Assembly: GCA_021789355.1 (NCBI GenBank)
Contig: JAJYJR010000353.1
Coordinates: 1 to 6,344, forward strand
Origin: Chloroflexota bacterium
Lineage (GTDB): Bacteria > Chloroflexota > Limnocylindria > Limnocylindrales > CSP1-4
Length of the DNA stretch: 6,344 bases
Direction: 5' to 3'
Both the position numbers and the translations under genes were made by a program. Positions 5,859 through 6,344 of this stretch are shown here, piece after piece; positions within the stretch are counted from its first letter, which is position 1; every line of letters begins with the position of its first letter. The notes beneath the pieces are model-generated. The model saw only the letters and a list, made by a program, of their open reading frames with translations, did no database searches and was not told the DNA's origin.

Positions 5859-6344
5859 TCCCCCACGCTGCCAACCCCCGCGCGTCCTCACCGGGGCTGC
5901 GGCCGGAGGTAGTCGCGGCGCTGGAGGCGGACGGCTGGCGCCCCGAGGTGGTGGACGTGTCCGCCAGCGAGACGGCATACCACGACCTGCTGGCGCGGAC
6001 GTGGGCGGACGGCGCGGGCTTCGTTGTCATCGAGCACGACATCGTGGTCTACCCCGGCGCAATCCGAGCGATGCTCGACTGTCCCGAGCCGTGGTGCGTG
6101 ACGGTCTACCGCTGCAACAGCGAGTACGACGGGTACCTCGGCTGCGTGCGGTTCTCCGACGCGCTAGTGCGGGCCGAGCCGGATGCGCTCGACGCGGCCG
6201 GGCGGCTGACCTACGGGCCTCCGCCGCGCTACTGGGGCTGGGTGGACAACCGGCTGGGGCAGGTGCTCACCGACCGGGGCTACCGCAAGCACCGCCACTG
6301 GCCGGCCGTCACGCACCTGCGGGCGTACCCGCAGGCGGTGGCGT
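5846..6344 (+). CDS. Glycosyltransferase-like phage protein, 3' end outside window
   Basis: An open frame runs from the end of the minor head gene to the right edge with no stop, giving about 166 residues. From ACG at 5846 it reads (M)RVVVPHAANPRASSPG, then RPEVVAALEADGW, SASETAYHDLLARTWADG, GFVVIEHDIVVYPGA, LDCPEPWCVTVY, GYLGCVRFS and YWGWVDNRLGQVLTDRGY. The strand followed by Glu63-His64-Asp65 resembles the DxD-like metal/nucleotide-sugar site of GT-A glycosyltransferases, and the CPEPWC segment matches phage proteins I recall but cannot name. It could modify capsid or tail proteins, phage DNA or a host component. The start is uncertain: GTG at 5765 is possible but would add an Arg-rich, unlikely N-terminus, and a GTG near 5948 would remove the first strand. 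It overlaps gene 2, suggesting coupled translation. Confidence 0.6.

Noticed and set aside
5859..6344. Non-coding end of the window
   Set aside because: One plus-strand frame is open to the edge with recognisable GT-like motifs; it lacks only a standard start and an in-window stop.
1..6344. tRNA genes, CRISPR arrays, IS elements, rho-independent terminators
   Set aside because: No cloverleaf, regularly spaced repeats, transposase or hairpin-plus-U-tract found by reading; nearly every base is coding.

Overview
The window is a high-GC (roughly 70%) piece of a tailed-phage or prophage genome, within the head-assembly gene cluster. Very high GC, a TTG start with a strong Shine-Dalgarno sequence, tightly overlapping genes and the protein families point to a phage of a high-GC bacterium, most likely an actinobacterium. 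The host cannot be fixed from sequence alone.

Layout: (1) 13-2946, a portal protein of 977 aa with a long C-terminal extension: Pro/Gly/Ser-rich linker, ParB/sulfiredoxin-like module, helical region, CxxC...CxxC zinc ribbon. (2) 2943-5858, overlapping the portal stop by 4 bases, a Mu gpF-like minor head (head morphogenesis) protein. It is a mosaic. Near its N-terminus it carries an ADP-ribosyltransferase-like cassette of lower GC. Its Cys-rich region is interrupted at the NCRC motif by an intein (4644-5630, 329 aa). A PRDExGxFxSGG motif occurs at both ends of the protein. (3) 5846 to beyond the right edge, the start of a glycosyltransferase-like protein, apparently beginning at a non-standard ACG codon that overlaps the end of gene 2.

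The most striking element lies on the minus strand inside the intein. A 300-codon ORF (5570-4668) covers 903 of the 987 intein bases. It encodes what looks like a homing endonuclease: two or more helix-turn-helix modules followed by a Vsr/PD-(D/E)XK-like nuclease core. It is in exact codon register opposite the intein, so the same base pairs encode the Hint splicing blocks on one strand and the endonuclease on the other. A perfect TATAAT sits about 46 bases upstream of its ATG, inside the codons for the intein's last residues, and forces a rare ATT-ATA codon pair there.

Working model: the portal and minor head proteins build the head vertex, and the ART cassette may be delivered to the host with the DNA, as with T4 Alt. 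The intein removes itself from the minor head protein and rebuilds its NCRC motif. The antisense-encoded endonuclease would cut intein-free alleles at that motif and spread the element.
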